Counted from the first letter of the stretch, positions 19,323 to 28,505 are shown. The stretch: 54,366 nucleotides of DNA from Succinivibrio sp. (GCA_017469335.1 JAFUGP010000081.1:1-54366), one strand, 5' to 3'. A program made the numbers and translations. The notes: generated by a model from the sequence alone, not told the origin.

Positions 19323-19742
19323 ATGCGCCATCGTTTAAGCGGCCGTCATCTGGGCCGTACCAGCGCACACCGCGCCGCACTGTATCGCAGTCTCGCCAAC
19401 GCGCTGTTCAAGTATGAAGTAATCAAGACCACCCTGCCCAAGGCCAAGGAATTGCGTCGCTTTGCCGAGCCGCTCATAACTCTGGCCAAGGTTGACAGCG
19501 TAGCTCACCGTCGTCTGGCCTTTGCCCGTCTGCGTGATGATTACGTGGTCAACAAGCTCTTTACCGTGATAGGCAAACTCTCGGCCGAACGCAAGGGCGG
19601 TTATACCCGTATTCTCAAGGCCGGTCTGCGTCAGGGTGACAGTGCTCCCATGGCCTACATTATGCTGGTGGATCGTCCGCAGAAGACCGAAGAGGAGCAG
19701 GGCGCTGCCGCTGAGGCTGCCTCTGAGGAGACTAAGGACTGA
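19323..19742 (+). CDS. rplQ: 50S ribosomal protein L17 (bL17)
   Basis: 139 aa against 127 in E. coli. [20 protein letters not shown] and [19 protein letters not shown] are diagnostic, and AYIMLVDR closes the fold. A short acidic Glu/Ala tail follows. In E. coli it ends the alpha operon; here it is followed by a hairpin and then a second rpoA. Confidence 0.97.
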   Translation: MRHRLSGRHLGRTSAHRAALYRSLANALFKYEVIKTTLPKAKELRRFAEPLITLAKVDSVAHRRLAFARLRDDYVVNKLFTVIGKLSAERKGGYTRILKAGLRQGDSAPMAYIMLVDRPQKTEEEQGAAAEAASEETKD

Positions 19743-19752
19743 TTAAGCTGGT

Positions 19753-19775
19753 AAAGGGGGTTAAAGTCCCCCTTT
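19753..19775 (+). terminator. Hairpin between rplQ and the second rpoA
   Basis: AAAGGGGG (19753-19760) and CCCCCTTT (19768-19775) form a perfect 8-bp stem with a 7-nt loop. Only a short U-stretch (CTTTGTT) follows, so read-through is likely. It could reduce expression of the second alpha relative to the ribosomal genes. Confidence 0.55.
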
Positions 19776-19820
19776 GTTCAGACTCGCTTAGTTTCAATCT
19801 ACCAGACGGGAGGTTTCATC

Positions 19821-20807
19821 TTGGAGCAGAACAACGAGGTCATTAAGCCCACGATCAGCGAGATTGCCGAGCTGGGCTTAAACCGCTATAGAGTGACGCT
19901 CGAACCCTTCGAGAAGCAGTATGCTCACATTGTGGGCACGGCATTGCGCCGCATCATGCTTTCGTCCATCCCGGGGCACGCCATTACCTCGGTGGATATA
20001 GAGGGAGTGGTGCATGAGTACAGTGCCGTCGAGGGCATTCAGGAAGATATCCTGCTCATCCTGCTCAATCTCAAGGAAGTCGCAGTCGAGGTGGAAAGCC
20101 AGATCACCGAGCCCACGGTGGAGATCGACAAGACCGGTGTGTGCACGGTGACGGCCGGCGATATAGTCTGTCCGGCCGGTGTGACCATCAGAAACCCTGA
20201 TTTGGTGATCTGTCATCTGACCGATCCCAAGTCCAGGCTGGTGATGCACATGCTGGTGACCCAGGGACGCGGCTATGTGCCGGCGGTTACCCGGCCCTTT
20301 GTGGAGGGCTCGGAGGAGCGTTTCATCGGTCATCTGCTGGTGGATGCTTCCTATTGCCCGGTGCTGAATGTGGCGGTGCACTACGAAGACGTGGGCAATG
20401 ACCGTGAAAAGCTCATGCTTGACATAGAGACTAACGGCACCATCGAGCCGAAGGCCGCACTGAGCATCGCGGCGACGGTGTTTGTCGATCAGCTGCGCTC
20501 CTTTGCGGATATACGCAATGCGGTGACGCCTGCCGAGGACTCCACCTTCAGGCCGCTGGTCGATCCGAAACTGCTCTGTCCGGTTGAGGATCTGGAACTG
20601 ACGGTACGCTCGGCCAACTGTCTGAAGGCAGAGGGTATAAAGTACATCGGCGATCTGGTGCAGAAGACCGAGGTGGAGCTGCTGAAGACTCCCAATTTGG
20701 GTAAGAAGTCTCTTACCGAAATCAAGGATGTGCTGGCCGAACGCGGTCTTACCTTGGGCATGCGCCTGGAGAACTGGCCGCCCATGGATTTGGATTTAAA
20801 CCGTTAG
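19821..20807 (+). CDS. rpoA2: RNA polymerase alpha subunit, copy 2 (divergent paralogue)
   Basis: 328 aa, starting at TTG (19821) 7 nt after GGGAGG. The N-terminal domain keeps the beta-binding face: [14 protein letters not shown] (R43-R44 aligning with E. coli R44-R45), [18 protein letters not shown] and GRGYVPA. It has lost LERGFGHTLG (now [10 protein letters not shown]) and the [12 protein letters not shown] segment (now [11 protein letters not shown]), which lies in the beta-prime-facing part of E. coli alpha. The C-terminal domain is nearly identical in protein to copy 1 but differs at many silent sites, so the duplication is old and the domain is under selection. I infer it pairs with copy 1 as a heterodimer. 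The gene symbol is by analogy with Francisella, which also has two alphas. Confidence 0.93.
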   Translation: MEQNNEVIKPTISEIAELGLNRYRVTLEPFEKQYAHIVGTALRRIMLSSIPGHAITSVDIEGVVHEYSAVEGIQEDILLILLNLKEVAVEVESQITEPTVEIDKTGVCTVTAGDIVCPAGVTIRNPDLVICHLTDPKSRLVMHMLVTQGRGYVPAVTRPFVEGSEERFIGHLLVDASYCPVLNVAVHYEDVGNDREKLMLDIETNGTIEPKAALSIAATVFVDQLRSFADIRNAVTPAEDSTFRPLVDPKLLCPVEDLELTVRSANCLKAEGIKYIGDLVQKTEVELLKTPNLGKKSLTEIKDVLAERGLTLGMRLENWPPMDLDLNR

Positions 20808-20826
20808 CTCCCCGCGGGGAGAGCTG

Positions 20827-20859
20827 AGGGGATGCCGCAGGGTGTCCCCTTTTGTTTTT
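20827..20859 (+). terminator. Alpha operon terminator
   Basis: AGGGGA (20827-20832) pairs with TCCCCT (20845-20850), followed by TTTGTTTTT. It lies 20 nt after the second rpoA stop and closes the ribosomal superoperon. A smaller CTCC/GGAG hairpin immediately precedes it. Confidence 0.75.
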
Positions 20860-20902
20860 CCCAAGAAAGATTTTTGAGTGCCTGAAATTTCGGAGCAAAA
20901 CC

Positions 20903-21334
20903 ATGTCGGAGAGTATTGAGACAAGCAGTGTGGAGGCTGCGGCCGGGCCCGGCGAGGCCAGGCTGAGCGATGAGCTGTCAGAGGGCTGCGTGGACTATGC
21001 CCTGACTTTATATCAGGGGGTGGCCGAAGAGCTTTTGAGTGTCGAGGAGCCCGAAACTTACGAGAAACTGCGCGCCTTGCACGAGGATGAGCATTACTCC
21101 ATGTATACGGCACTGCAGGCCCTGACCGAGGATACTCTGTCAGAGGAAAATGCCGAGGACTTAGGCGAGGGGCCGGTACTGGCGGTGAGCGTGGTATTTA
21201 AATGCGCCGACCGATCCCGTCCTGAGGTGGTGGCAGCCCGGGTGCTGCTGACCGTGGCGGGCATGGAGGAAGGACTGGGCAGCATCAGCTGGTTTCCTTA
21301 CGGAGAGCCCGGGAACGACCAGCCACCTGCCTGA
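20903..21334 (+). CDS. Small acidic hypothetical protein
   Basis: 143 aa, strongly acidic, starting at the ATG at 20903 after CGGAGC. I do not recognise a family. It has no signal peptide or membrane segment. The middle (CVDYALTLYQGVAEELLSVE) looks helical, and the C-terminal part (VLAVSVVFKC, then ARVLLTVAGMEE) suggests beta strands. Coding potential is supported by unbroken GC-rich codon use like its neighbours. It lies just after the alpha operon terminator and is convergent with the L,D-transpeptidase gene. Confidence 0.6.
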   Translation: MSESIETSSVEAAAGPGEARLSDELSEGCVDYALTLYQGVAEELLSVEEPETYEKLRALHEDEHYSMYTALQALTEDTLSEENAEDLGEGPVLAVSVVFKCADRSRPEVVAARVLLTVAGMEEGLGSISWFPYGEPGNDQPPA

Positions 21335-21377
21335 GGCCGGGCTCTCATCTGTCACCTGCAGGATGCACTGAGGGTGA

Positions 21378-22004
21378 TCAGGGATTGATGGTGATGGGGG
21401 TGCCCACATCCACCAGGTCGATGAAGAGATCGATGTCGGGATTTAACAGGGCGATGCAGCCGCGCGTCCAGTCGGTGCGCTGCACGTTGTCGTGATAGCC
21501 GTCCTTGCGCGGCGGCTGGCCGTGCACCATGATCATCCCGCCCGGTCTTACTCCCATGCGCCGTGCGTTCTGGATGTCCTGCAGGTTGGGATAGGAGATG
21601 TGAAAGGCCTTGTAATACTGCGAGTGATTTTTCACATAGTCCAGGGTATAGGTACCCTCCGGGGTACGGCGGTCGCCTTCATAACGCTTAGGCCCCACCG
21701 GGCGATCCGATAAGGCAATCCAGAAACTTTTGACCACCTTATTGTCTTTCATCAGAAACATCTGATGATGGGACTTGTTTACCACCACGTGATCCACCAA
21801 ATGCTTGGGAGCGCGGTAGCCGGCCGGATACAGCGGCAGTCCCGAGACTTTGCCCAGTTTTTGGTAGTCAAACTCTGGATCGTAGGGGGTGCTCTCAATG
21901 CTGGAGGTCACCAGCAGATCACTGGGGATGGGCTTAAAAGTTGCGGCCTGCGCACAGCCAAAGGCGCAAAAACAGCATAGAATGCAGGACAAAACGAATT
22001 TCAT
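21378..22004 (-). CDS. L,D-transpeptidase (YkuD domain), secreted
   Basis: 208 aa from the ATG at 22004, with AGAGG upstream; a longer frame to 22097 runs through the promoter and is rejected. MKFVLSCILCCFCAFGCAQA is a signal peptide. The YkuD domain covers about residues 70-207: VVNKSHHQMFLMKDNKVV, GDRRTPEGTYTLD, MVHGQP and TRGCIAL with the catalytic Cys near residue 183. Such enzymes form 3-3 peptidoglycan cross-links or attach proteins to murein; the RMGVRPGG-MVHGQ pattern recalls the YafK/ErfK group. The substrate cannot be read from sequence. Confidence 0.88.
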   Translation of the reverse strand: MKFVLSCILCCFCAFGCAQAATFKPIPSDLLVTSSIESTPYDPEFDYQKLGKVSGLPLYPAGYRAPKHLVDHVVVNKSHHQMFLMKDNKVVKSFWIALSDRPVGPKRYEGDRRTPEGTYTLDYVKNHSQYYKAFHISYPNLQDIQNARRMGVRPGGMIMVHGQPPRKDGYHDNVQRTDWTRGCIALLNPDIDLFIDLVDVGTPITINP

Positions 22005-22076
22005 GCCAACCTCTGCCAAGAGAAAAGTGACGGACGCTGATGGCGCCTGATCTGGTTTTCTTGCTGTAGCACTCAG

Positions 22077-22104
22077 ATTATAGAATATTTTCTTCATTTG
22101 ACAA
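22077..22104 (-). promoter_or_regulatory. Promoter of the L,D-transpeptidase gene
   Basis: On the minus strand TTGTCA (22104-22099), a 16-bp spacer and a perfect TATAAT (22082-22077) lie about 75 bp before the start. The same bases contain TTGACA on the plus strand (22098-22103), a possible -35 for parC, but no good plus-strand -10 follows at the right distance. Confidence 0.65.
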
Positions 22105-22186
22105 TGCCCGCTCTGAGGTGAAGATTCAAACCTAAGCGGTGGTATTGCTGAATTTAAACCCCATGCCGGGGGCGGGAACAGTGACT

Positions 22187-24517
22187 ATGAGCGATGACGA
22201 ACAAAAGCTGGGGCAGCGCCGCTCCCAGAGTCTGGAAGGCGTTGAGCAGATGCCCTTAAGGGAATTTGCCGAAAACGCCTATCTTAACTATTCAATGAAT
22301 GTCATCCGCGATCGCGCACTGCCCTCGGTGAGCGACGGCCTCAAGCCGGTACAGCGGCGCATCGTCTTTGCCATGGCCAAACTGGGCATCGGTCCCCAGG
22401 CCAAGCCGGTCAAGTCGGCCCGTACGGTGGGCGAGGTCCTGGGCAAGTATCATCCTCACGGTGACACCGCCTGTTATGAGGCCATGGTGCTGATGGCCCA
22501 GCCCTTCTCCTACCGCTATACCCTGGTGGAGGGTACCGGCAACTGGGGCGATGTCGAAGATCCCAAGTCCTTTGCGGCCATGCGCTATACCGAGGCCCGC
22601 CTGGCTCCCTACTCCAATGTGCTGCTGCAGGACTTAAATACCGGCTGTGTGGAGTGGATGCCCAATTTTGACGGCTCAGTGGACGAGCCCAAGGCGCTGC
22701 CCGCCCGCCTGCCCAACATTCTGCTCAACGGTACCACCGGGATCGCGGTGGGCATGGCCACCGACATTCCGCCGCATAACCTCAGGGAGGTCTGTGAGGC
22801 CCTGCTTTATCTTATCGACCATGAGGAGGCTACGGTGGCCGAGCTCATGGCTTTTGTGCCGGGGCCCGATTACCCCTGCGGGGCGGAGATAACTTCATCG
22901 GCCGAGGAATTAAGGCGCATCTACGAGACCGGCCGCGGCAGCGTGCGCATGCGTGCGGTCTATGAGAGTACCGAGGAGGGCATAGTGATCCGCGCGTTGC
23001 CCTTCCAGGTCTCGGGAGGGCAGGTAGAAAGGGAAATCGCCGATCTGATGGGGCGCAAGAAACTGCCCATGGTGGCCGATTTCATCAACGCTTCCGACCA
23101 TAACGATCCCTGCAAACTGGTGATCGTGCCGCGCTCGCGCCGTGTCGACGAAGCAGAGCTGATGAATCATCTCTTTGCTCTGACCTCGTTGGAGAACAGC
23201 TATCGCGTCAATCTCAATATCCTGGGGCTGGAAGGGCGGCCGGCGGTCAAGGATTTGCGGGAGATACTAAGTGAGTGGCTTACCTTCCGCACTAAAACAG
23301 TGACGGCCCGCCTGAACAAACGCCTGGAGGCGGTCAAGGCCCGGCTGCATCTGCTCGACGGCCTGTTGATAGTGTTTTTGAACCTGGATGAGGTCATCGC
23401 CATCATCCGTCACAGCGAGGATCCCAAAAGCGAGCTCAAAGAGCGTTTTGCCTTAAGCGAGGAACAGGTTGAGTACATTCTGGAAACCAAATTGCGGCAG
23501 TTAGCCCGCTTGGAGGAGATGAAGATCAAGGGCGAGCAGAGCAAACTGGAGGAGGAACGCACAAGGTTGGAAGGACTGCTGTCCTCCCCGGCACGCCTTA
23601 AGACCTTCATCAAAAAGGAGATCGCCGCTGACGCCAAACTTTACGGCGACGAGCGGCGCTGTCGTCTGGTGGAGCATGAGGCGGCCCAGGCGCTCTCCGA
23701 GGATCAGTTGGTGCCGAGCACGCCCATGACGGTGATTATCTCCAAGATGGGGTGGATCCGGGCGGCCTCGGGTGTGGGATTGGACGCCGCTTCCATGACC
23801 TACCGCAGCGGCGATGAGTTTTTATGCAAGGCCGAAGGCCGTTCCAACGACACGGTGGCCCTGCTAAGCTCCAAAGGCCGCTCTTACTGTCTGGAGGTGA
23901 GGGATCTGCCCTCGGCCCGCGGCCAGGGCGAGCCGGTGAGCGCCAGGATCAATTTAAGTCCCGGGGAGAATATTCTCTACGCGCTCATGGTCAAGAGCGA
24001 GCGCAAGTACCTCCTCGCCACCCGTGAGGCCTACGGTTTCATCATCAAGGGCGAGGATCTGCTCACCCGCATGAAAAACGGCAAGGCGGTGGTTAATCTC
24101 GATGACGGCGCACAGCTGTTGGAGCCGCAGCTTGTGCCCGAAAACGCTGCCTACATGGTGGTGGCCAGCCGTCAGGGGCGGATCCTGGTTTACCCCATCT
24201 CCGAGCTGCCCGAACTTTCCGCGGGCAAGGGCAACAAGCTCATCGGCATCAGCGGTGACAAACTGCAAAGCGGCGCCGACGGGGTGGCGGTGGCCGTGCC
24301 GGTGCCGGAGGGCGCGGGCATAGTGCTGCACTGCGGCCGGCGCGTGCTCAATGTCAGCTCTCAGGATCTCAGCGGACGCCTCAGCCAGCGTACCCGCAGC
24401 GGAGAGCCGCTGCCGCGCGGTTTCCAGAAAGTTGATTTCATTGAGGTGCAGGAACAGGCCCCGGACGCTGCCGCCGCAGGCGGCGGTGCGGCCGCCGACA
24501 GCTTTACCCTGGAGTAG
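22187..24517 (+). CDS. parC: DNA topoisomerase IV subunit A
   Basis: 776 aa from the ATG at 22187; a GTG at 22139 would add 16 residues absent from Par[36 protein letters not shown] and [15 protein letters not shown] identify topo IV A, which decatenates chromosomes with ParE. The catalytic Tyr is in [10 protein letters not shown] (about residue 134). The quinolone-determining positions are Thr94 (Ser80 in E. coli) and Glu98. The C-terminal beta-pinwheel ends with an Ala-rich tail. parE is not in this window. Confidence 0.97.
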   Translation: MSDDEQKLGQRRSQSLEGVEQMPLREFAENAYLNYSMNVIRDRALPSVSDGLKPVQRRIVFAMAKLGIGPQAKPVKSARTVGEVLGKYHPHGDTACYEAMVLMAQPFSYRYTLVEGTGNWGDVEDPKSFAAMRYTEARLAPYSNVLLQDLNTGCVEWMPNFDGSVDEPKALPARLPNILLNGTTGIAVGMATDIPPHNLREVCEALLYLIDHEEATVAELMAFVPGPDYPCGAEITSSAEELRRIYETGRGSVRMRAVYESTEEGIVIRALPFQVSGGQVEREIADLMGRKKLPMVADFINASDHNDPCKLVIVPRSRRVDEAELMNHLFALTSLENSYRVNLNILGLEGRPAVKDLREILSEWLTFRTKTVTARLNKRLEAVKARLHLLDGLLIVFLNLDEVIAIIRHSEDPKSELKERFALSEEQVEYILETKLRQLARLEEMKIKGEQSKLEEERTRLEGLLSSPARLKTFIKKEIAADAKLYGDERRCRLVEHEAAQALSEDQLVPSTPMTVIISKMGWIRAASGVGLDAASMTYRSGDEFLCKAEGRSNDTVALLSSKGRSYCLEVRDLPSARGQGEPVSARINLSPGENILYALMVKSERKYLLATREAYGFIIKGEDLLTRMKNGKAVVNLDDGAQLLEPQLVPENAAYMVVASRQGRILVYPISELPELSAGKGNKLIGISGDKLQSGADGVAVAVPVPEGAGIVLHCGRRVLNVSSQDLSGRLSQRTRSGEPLPRGFQKVDFIEVQEQAPDAAAAGGGAAADSFTLE

Positions 24518-24528
24518 TCAAAAGACGA

Positions 24529-24557
24529 AGGTCTCAGGTGCCCGGGGCCTGAGACCT
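24529..24557. terminator. Hairpin between convergent parC and yggT
   Basis: AGGTCTCAGG (24529-24538) and CCTGAGACCT (24548-24557) form a perfect 10-bp stem 11 nt after the parC stop. It serves both converging transcripts; U-tracts are weak on either side, slightly better for the minus strand. Confidence 0.6.
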
Positions 24558-24606
24558 GCACGCTGTCTCAGCCGGCATGGGCGTATCCGGCAGGCAGCAG
24601 TGTGAC

Positions 24607-25149
24607 TCAGATAATCAGCCACACATAGCCCAGCAGATTGGCCAGCAGCCTGTCGAGGGCAAAAATTGCCAGCAGCACCACCATCAGCGAGATGTCTATC
24701 ATGCCGATGGGGGGGATGATCTTCTGCACCGGGGCCACCACGGGCCTGGTGATCTCGCCTAAGAGCACACTGACGGACTGCGTGGCCGGCAGCCAGGAGG
24801 TGATGGCCTGCACCAGCATCAGTCCTACCAGCAGATAACCCAGGCACTTGACGGTGCACAGTACCCCCAACAGCAGTCCCAGGGCCAGTGTGCCGCCCTG
24901 CAGCAGCGACATGGCAATCAGCCAGAAGATAAGCGAGATGAAAAGCGCCACCGCAAAGCCCGCGCAGTTAAAGGAGCCGATGGAAAAGGCGCGACGCGGC
25001 AGCAGCTTGAGCAGCGGAGAGGTGAGTTTGACCACCGCCTGCGAGAAAGGGTGGTAGTAGTTCACCGCGGAGTTTTCCATCAGGGCGCGCAGCTCGAACA
25101 GCATGATGGCGGCTTCCGCCACGTACAAAAACAAAGTGAAATTATTCAT
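24607..25149 (-). CDS. yggT: YggT family integral membrane protein
   Basis: 180 aa from the ATG at 25149. It has two YggT repeats, each a hydrophobic pair around an amphipathic stretch (NYYHPFSQAVVKLTSPLL and the second copy GEITRPVVAPVQKIIPPIG). About four membrane helices are expected. E. coli YggT has been linked to osmotic tolerance, but its function is not firmly known. It lies 19 nt after the fused yggS-proC gene, a conserved neighbourhood in gammaproteobacteria. Confidence 0.9.
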   Translation of the reverse strand: MNNFTLFLYVAEAAIMLFELRALMENSAVNYYHPFSQAVVKLTSPLLKLLPRRAFSIGSFNCAGFAVALFISLIFWLIAMSLLQGGTLALGLLLGVLCTVKCLGYLLVGLMLVQAITSWLPATQSVSVLLGEITRPVVAPVQKIIPPIGMIDISLMVVLLAIFALDRLLANLLGYVWLII

Positions 25150-25168
25150 AAGGTTATTTATTCCGTGT

Positions 25169-26695
25169 TCAGAGCAGACCTTCGAGCTCGGCGGTACGGT
25201 CAAGACTGGCCTGCACGGTGGCCTGTATCAAATCCTCAAACCCATGCGCACTCATGGCCTGCAGTCCCGCGAACGTGGTACCGCCTTTGGAGGTTACCGC
25301 CTCACGCAGTGCTGCCAGGGACTGGGCGCGACTTTGGCTGCTCAACAGCGCCGCGCCCAACAAGGTTTGTTCGACCGCAGAGCGAGCGAGCTCCGGATTA
25401 AGACCGTGGCGCTGCGCCTGGGCACTTAAGGCCTCCATGAAACGGAAGACAAACGCCGGTCCGCAGCCGCATATGGCCCCGATGACGTTGAGCTGCTCCT
25501 CGCTGCCCGGAACGTTCAGACCCATACCCGCGAGCAGCTTTTCGCATAGGGAACGGTCAGTGGCGCTGACGCCTTCATCATAGCATAGTGCCGTCACCCC
25601 CTGACCTATTTTGGCCGGGGTGTTGGGCATGATGCGCACCACCCGGCGGGTACCCAGAGCCGCGCTGATGCGCTTGAGCCTGAAACCTGCGGCCATGGAA
25701 ATGAACAGTATGGAGGAAAGGTCCCGGCCGCCTGCGGCAAGCTCCTGCAGTACCCCCGGCAGCACCTGCGGTTTGACGCCCAAAAACACCACCTCAGCAT
25801 CCTCCAGCGCCGCGGTATTGCTCTGGGTAATGCGGCTGCCGCGTGATTGGAAGTGCGCAAGTTTCTCCGGGTGTGGACCTGAAATGGTGATTTGTTCGGG
25901 CTTGAGCTGCTTGAGCACCGACTCATAGATGCAGGATGACATATTGCCGCCGCCGATAAAGGCCACACGTCCCCTAAGCTCATCTTGTGCCTGACGGTGA
26001 GGGTATTCGCGCGCCCCGAAAATGGCCGTACCTATGCGCACCATATCCGAGCCGCAGGCGATGGCGCTTTCAAGATCTGAGGTCATGCCCATGGAGAGCA
26101 GGGGCGCAGCGGCGAACTTCTCGCGATATTGCAAGCTCAGTTCCCGCAGGGTGTCAAAGCTCTTTTTAAGCTCTGCCTCCTCCGCGCCCTCGCGGGCTAT
26201 GCCCATCAGCCCGGTGAGCCTCAAGCGCGGTAAGGAGCACACCAAATCCAGAAGTCCGGGCAACTGCTCGGGAGTACAGCCAGATTTCTGGCTCTCGGCG
26301 CTGATGTTGACCTGGACCATGACCTCCAGAGGCGGCAGAGTGTCCGGACGCTGATCGTTCAGGCGCTGCGCCACCTCCGGGCGGTCCACGCTTTGCACCA
26401 CGTCAAAATGGCCGGCAACAAGACGGGTCTTGTTTTTCTGCAAAGGGCCGATGAAATGCCAGCGCAGATCGGTGTAGCCCAGCTCGCGCAGTTTCTCTAT
26501 CTTGGCCGCCGCCTCCGTGGCGTAGGACTCGCCAAACTCCCGTTCCCCCGCCGCATAGGCCTCCAGGATCTGCTCAATGGGCTTGGTTTTGCTTACGCAC
26601 AGCAAGGTCACTTTTCTCTCCGGGCGGCCGCAGCCTTGCAGCGCAGCGTCAATGCGCAGGTGAATTTTGGTCAGATTGTCGCGGATGGAGGACAT
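25169..26695 (-). CDS. Fused YggS (PLP homeostasis protein) - ProC (pyrroline-5-carboxylate reductase)
   Basis: 508 aa from the ATG at 26695, 6 nt after GAGGT; another ATG at 26701 abuts that site. Residues 1-230 are a full YggS/PLPBP protein: VTLLCVSKTKPIEQI with the PLP lysine at 36, RWHFIGPLQKNKTR, SMGMTSDLESAI and RIGTAIFGAREY. Residues 243-508 are ProC: Rossmann motif VAFIGGGNMSS, MPNTPAKIGQGVTAL, GSEEQLNVIGAICGCGPAF and SKGGTTFAGL. ProC reduces pyrroline-5-carboxylate to proline; YggS buffers pyridoxal phosphate. The linker is only about 12 residues, with no stop or frameshift. In relatives yggS, proC and yggT are separate neighbours. Confidence 0.95.
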   Translation of the reverse strand: MSSIRDNLTKIHLRIDAALQGCGRPERKVTLLCVSKTKPIEQILEAYAAGEREFGESYATEAAAKIEKLRELGYTDLRWHFIGPLQKNKTRLVAGHFDVVQSVDRPEVAQRLNDQRPDTLPPLEVMVQVNISAESQKSGCTPEQLPGLLDLVCSLPRLRLTGLMGIAREGAEEAELKKSFDTLRELSLQYREKFAAAPLLSMGMTSDLESAIACGSDMVRIGTAIFGAREYPHRQAQDELRGRVAFIGGGNMSSCIYESVLKQLKPEQITISGPHPEKLAHFQSRGSRITQSNTAALEDAEVVFLGVKPQVLPGVLQELAAGGRDLSSILFISMAAGFRLKRISAALGTRRVVRIMPNTPAKIGQGVTALCYDEGVSATDRSLCEKLLAGMGLNVPGSEEQLNVIGAICGCGPAFVFRFMEALSAQAQRHGLNPELARSAVEQTLLGAALLSSQSRAQSLAALREAVTSKGGTTFAGLQAMSAHGFEDLIQATVQASLDRTAELEGLL

Positions 26696-26835
26696 AGGCA
26701 TACCTCGGAAATATGAGAGAATGAAGAAAGCCTTAAGGCGCTGAGGCACCGGGGCACAGAGCCGGGAAACTAGCAGTTTTTGCGCCACCAATGCCGCCGC
26801 TGGGCGGCGCTGCCTCTGCCGACAGGATCATCGTT

Positions 26836-28194
26836 ATGTGTCGTATTTTACTCTTGCAGACCCTGGCCGCAGCGCTCTTTTTAAGCGCCTGTAGCGTGGC
26901 GGAGGACAGCTCAGTCTCCTCACCTGCGCTCACGGGTGAGCTCACCGACGTAGGCTACTGGCTTAAGCGTCAGAGCGATCCTGAGGCCCTCTTGTGCTCG
27001 TCCGCCGAGCTTGACACCATAAATGCTTCTTTGCGGGCGCTGCCTGACAGCGGTCTGCAGGACCTAGCGGCACTGCCCGGGAGTATTTCCCAGGATCAGG
27101 CCGGCAGTCTCATCGCCCATTGCGCCCGTCACCTCACTTACGACCGGGCACCTGCGCTGTACGCGGGTAAGTCCCCGTTGTCCGAGGCGCAGTACCGTGT
27201 GGCTCTGGCCAATCAGAACCTGTCGGGGCTGCCTGAACAGGTGCAGTTGGGCTACGCGCTGCTGTTAAGGCGCAGCGCAGTGCGGGTGCTGCCCACCTTG
27301 CAGGGCTGGTACAGTCAGAGCGGCGACTACAACTATGACAACCTGCAGATGAGCGTGTTAAATCCCGGCGAAGGTGTGCGGGTGGTGCATCACAGCCGTG
27401 ACGGGCAGTTTGCCTTCATTGTGGGGGGCAATGTGTCAGGCTGGGTCCGGACAGCCGATCTGGCCGTCGCCGAGCGCAGTGTCTGGCTCTCCTGTGTCAG
27501 ACCTTCAAGGCTGCTGGTGGTGACTGCCCCGCAGCTTACGCTTGACACCGGCACCGAGCGGGTACTGCTGGAGATGGGCAGCACTCTGCCCTATGTGGGA
27601 GAGAGCAGCGCCGGGGCGCTGACGCGGCTGCCGGTCATGATGCAGGGCAAGCTGCAGTTTAGCGAGGTGACGCTCGGTGATCCCCGCTCCTATCATCTGG
27701 GGTTTTTGCCCTATACCCGGGGCAATGTGCTGCGCCAGGCGCTGCGCTGCCTGGGGCTGGTCTACGGCTGGGGCGGGCAGAACGAGGGGGTGGACTGTTC
27801 GGCGCTGGTGCAGAATGTCTATCGCAGTATGGGATTGTATCTGCCGCGCAACAGCCGCGCTCAAATAAGCTCTCTGCTGGCGTTGCAAAAGAGCAGGGGA
27901 GCTGAGTGCGGTGCAGCAGAGCGCCTCTGCGGGCGCGGGGTGTTTGCCTCCGGAGCCCTGTGGTACAAACCGGGGCACATCGCGTTGTACTTAGGGGAGG
28001 ATGAGCGCGGTGAGGGAGTAATGCTGCACAGCCTGAGCAGCTACTATACCAGAGAGGGCGACAGGCTTGAAAAACACTACCTGCGCCGGGTCGTTGTCTC
28101 CCATCAGGACTACCTGGTGGCAGGAGGCAGAAGCTTTGCCCAAAGCGTGCTTGACAGGGTCGATCCGGCAGCGCTGTGCCGCTGCTCGCCATAA
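26836..28194 (+). CDS. SH3-domain NlpC/P60 peptidase, lipoprotein
   Basis: 452 aa from the ATG at 26836. The N-terminus is a type II signal with lipobox LSAC (FLSACSVAEDSS). Residues about 30-150 resemble the N-terminal stabilising domain of this family. Two SH3-like segments follow, including GEGVRVVHHSRDGQFAFI. The NlpC/P60 domain is C-terminal: VYGWGGQNEGVDCSALV holds the catalytic Cys, and KPGHIALYLGE the His. Such enzymes cleave murein stem peptides in the periplasm. It is divergent from yggS-proC. Confidence 0.88.
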   Translation: MCRILLLQTLAAALFLSACSVAEDSSVSSPALTGELTDVGYWLKRQSDPEALLCSSAELDTINASLRALPDSGLQDLAALPGSISQDQAGSLIAHCARHLTYDRAPALYAGKSPLSEAQYRVALANQNLSGLPEQVQLGYALLLRRSAVRVLPTLQGWYSQSGDYNYDNLQMSVLNPGEGVRVVHHSRDGQFAFIVGGNVSGWVRTADLAVAERSVWLSCVRPSRLLVVTAPQLTLDTGTERVLLEMGSTLPYVGESSAGALTRLPVMMQGKLQFSEVTLGDPRSYHLGFLPYTRGNVLRQALRCLGLVYGWGGQNEGVDCSALVQNVYRSMGLYLPRNSRAQISSLLALQKSRGAECGAAERLCGRGVFASGALWYKPGHIALYLGEDERGEGVMLHSLSSYYTREGDRLEKHYLRRVVVSHQDYLVAGGRSFAQSVLDRVDPAALCRCSP

Positions 28195-28313
28195 GATGTC
28201 CTGCGGGTGCGCGCAAGGCGCGGTTGACGTGCTAGACTTGCAGACTCTGAGCCGGTGACGCGCAGGCGGCAGACAGCCATAAAGCGGCCGGGCCTGGAAG
28301 GAGGAGAAGTAAT

Positions 28314-28505
28314 ATGTTTGTGATTAATCCTGAGCTGTGCACCCGCTGCGAGGAGTGCCGGGATGCCTGTCCCTGCGATGCCATCAAGGAGCAGGGCGAT
28401 CACCTGGCGGTGATCCCCGAGGAGTGCGCCGAGTGCGGTGCCTGCCTGGACGTGTGCGAGTTCGGGGCGGTAAGCGAGGAGGAGATCCCGCACCGGGAGG
28501 TCTGA
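28314..28505 (+). CDS. 2[4Fe-4S] ferredoxin
   Basis: 63 aa with two cluster motifs: CTRCEECRDACPCD (C-x2-C-x2-C-x3-C-P) and CAECGACLDVCEFGA. This is a small bacterial-type ferredoxin carrying low-potential electrons. GGAGGAGAAG precedes the ATG. It stands alone; no partner oxidoreductase is adjacent. It is convergent with the mechanosensitive channel gene. Confidence 0.92.
   Translation: MFVINPELCTRCEECRDACPCDAIKEQGDHLAVIPEECAECGACLDVCEFGAVSEEEIPHREV

Noticed and set aside
19776-19820. Possible separate promoter for the second rpoA
   Set aside because: The best pair (TTGTTC and CAATCT) is poor in both sequence and spacing.
22466-22480. ParC Thr94 at the quinolone-resistance position
   Set aside because: Thr as well as Ser occurs naturally at this site in bacteria, so it is not evidence of acquired resistance.
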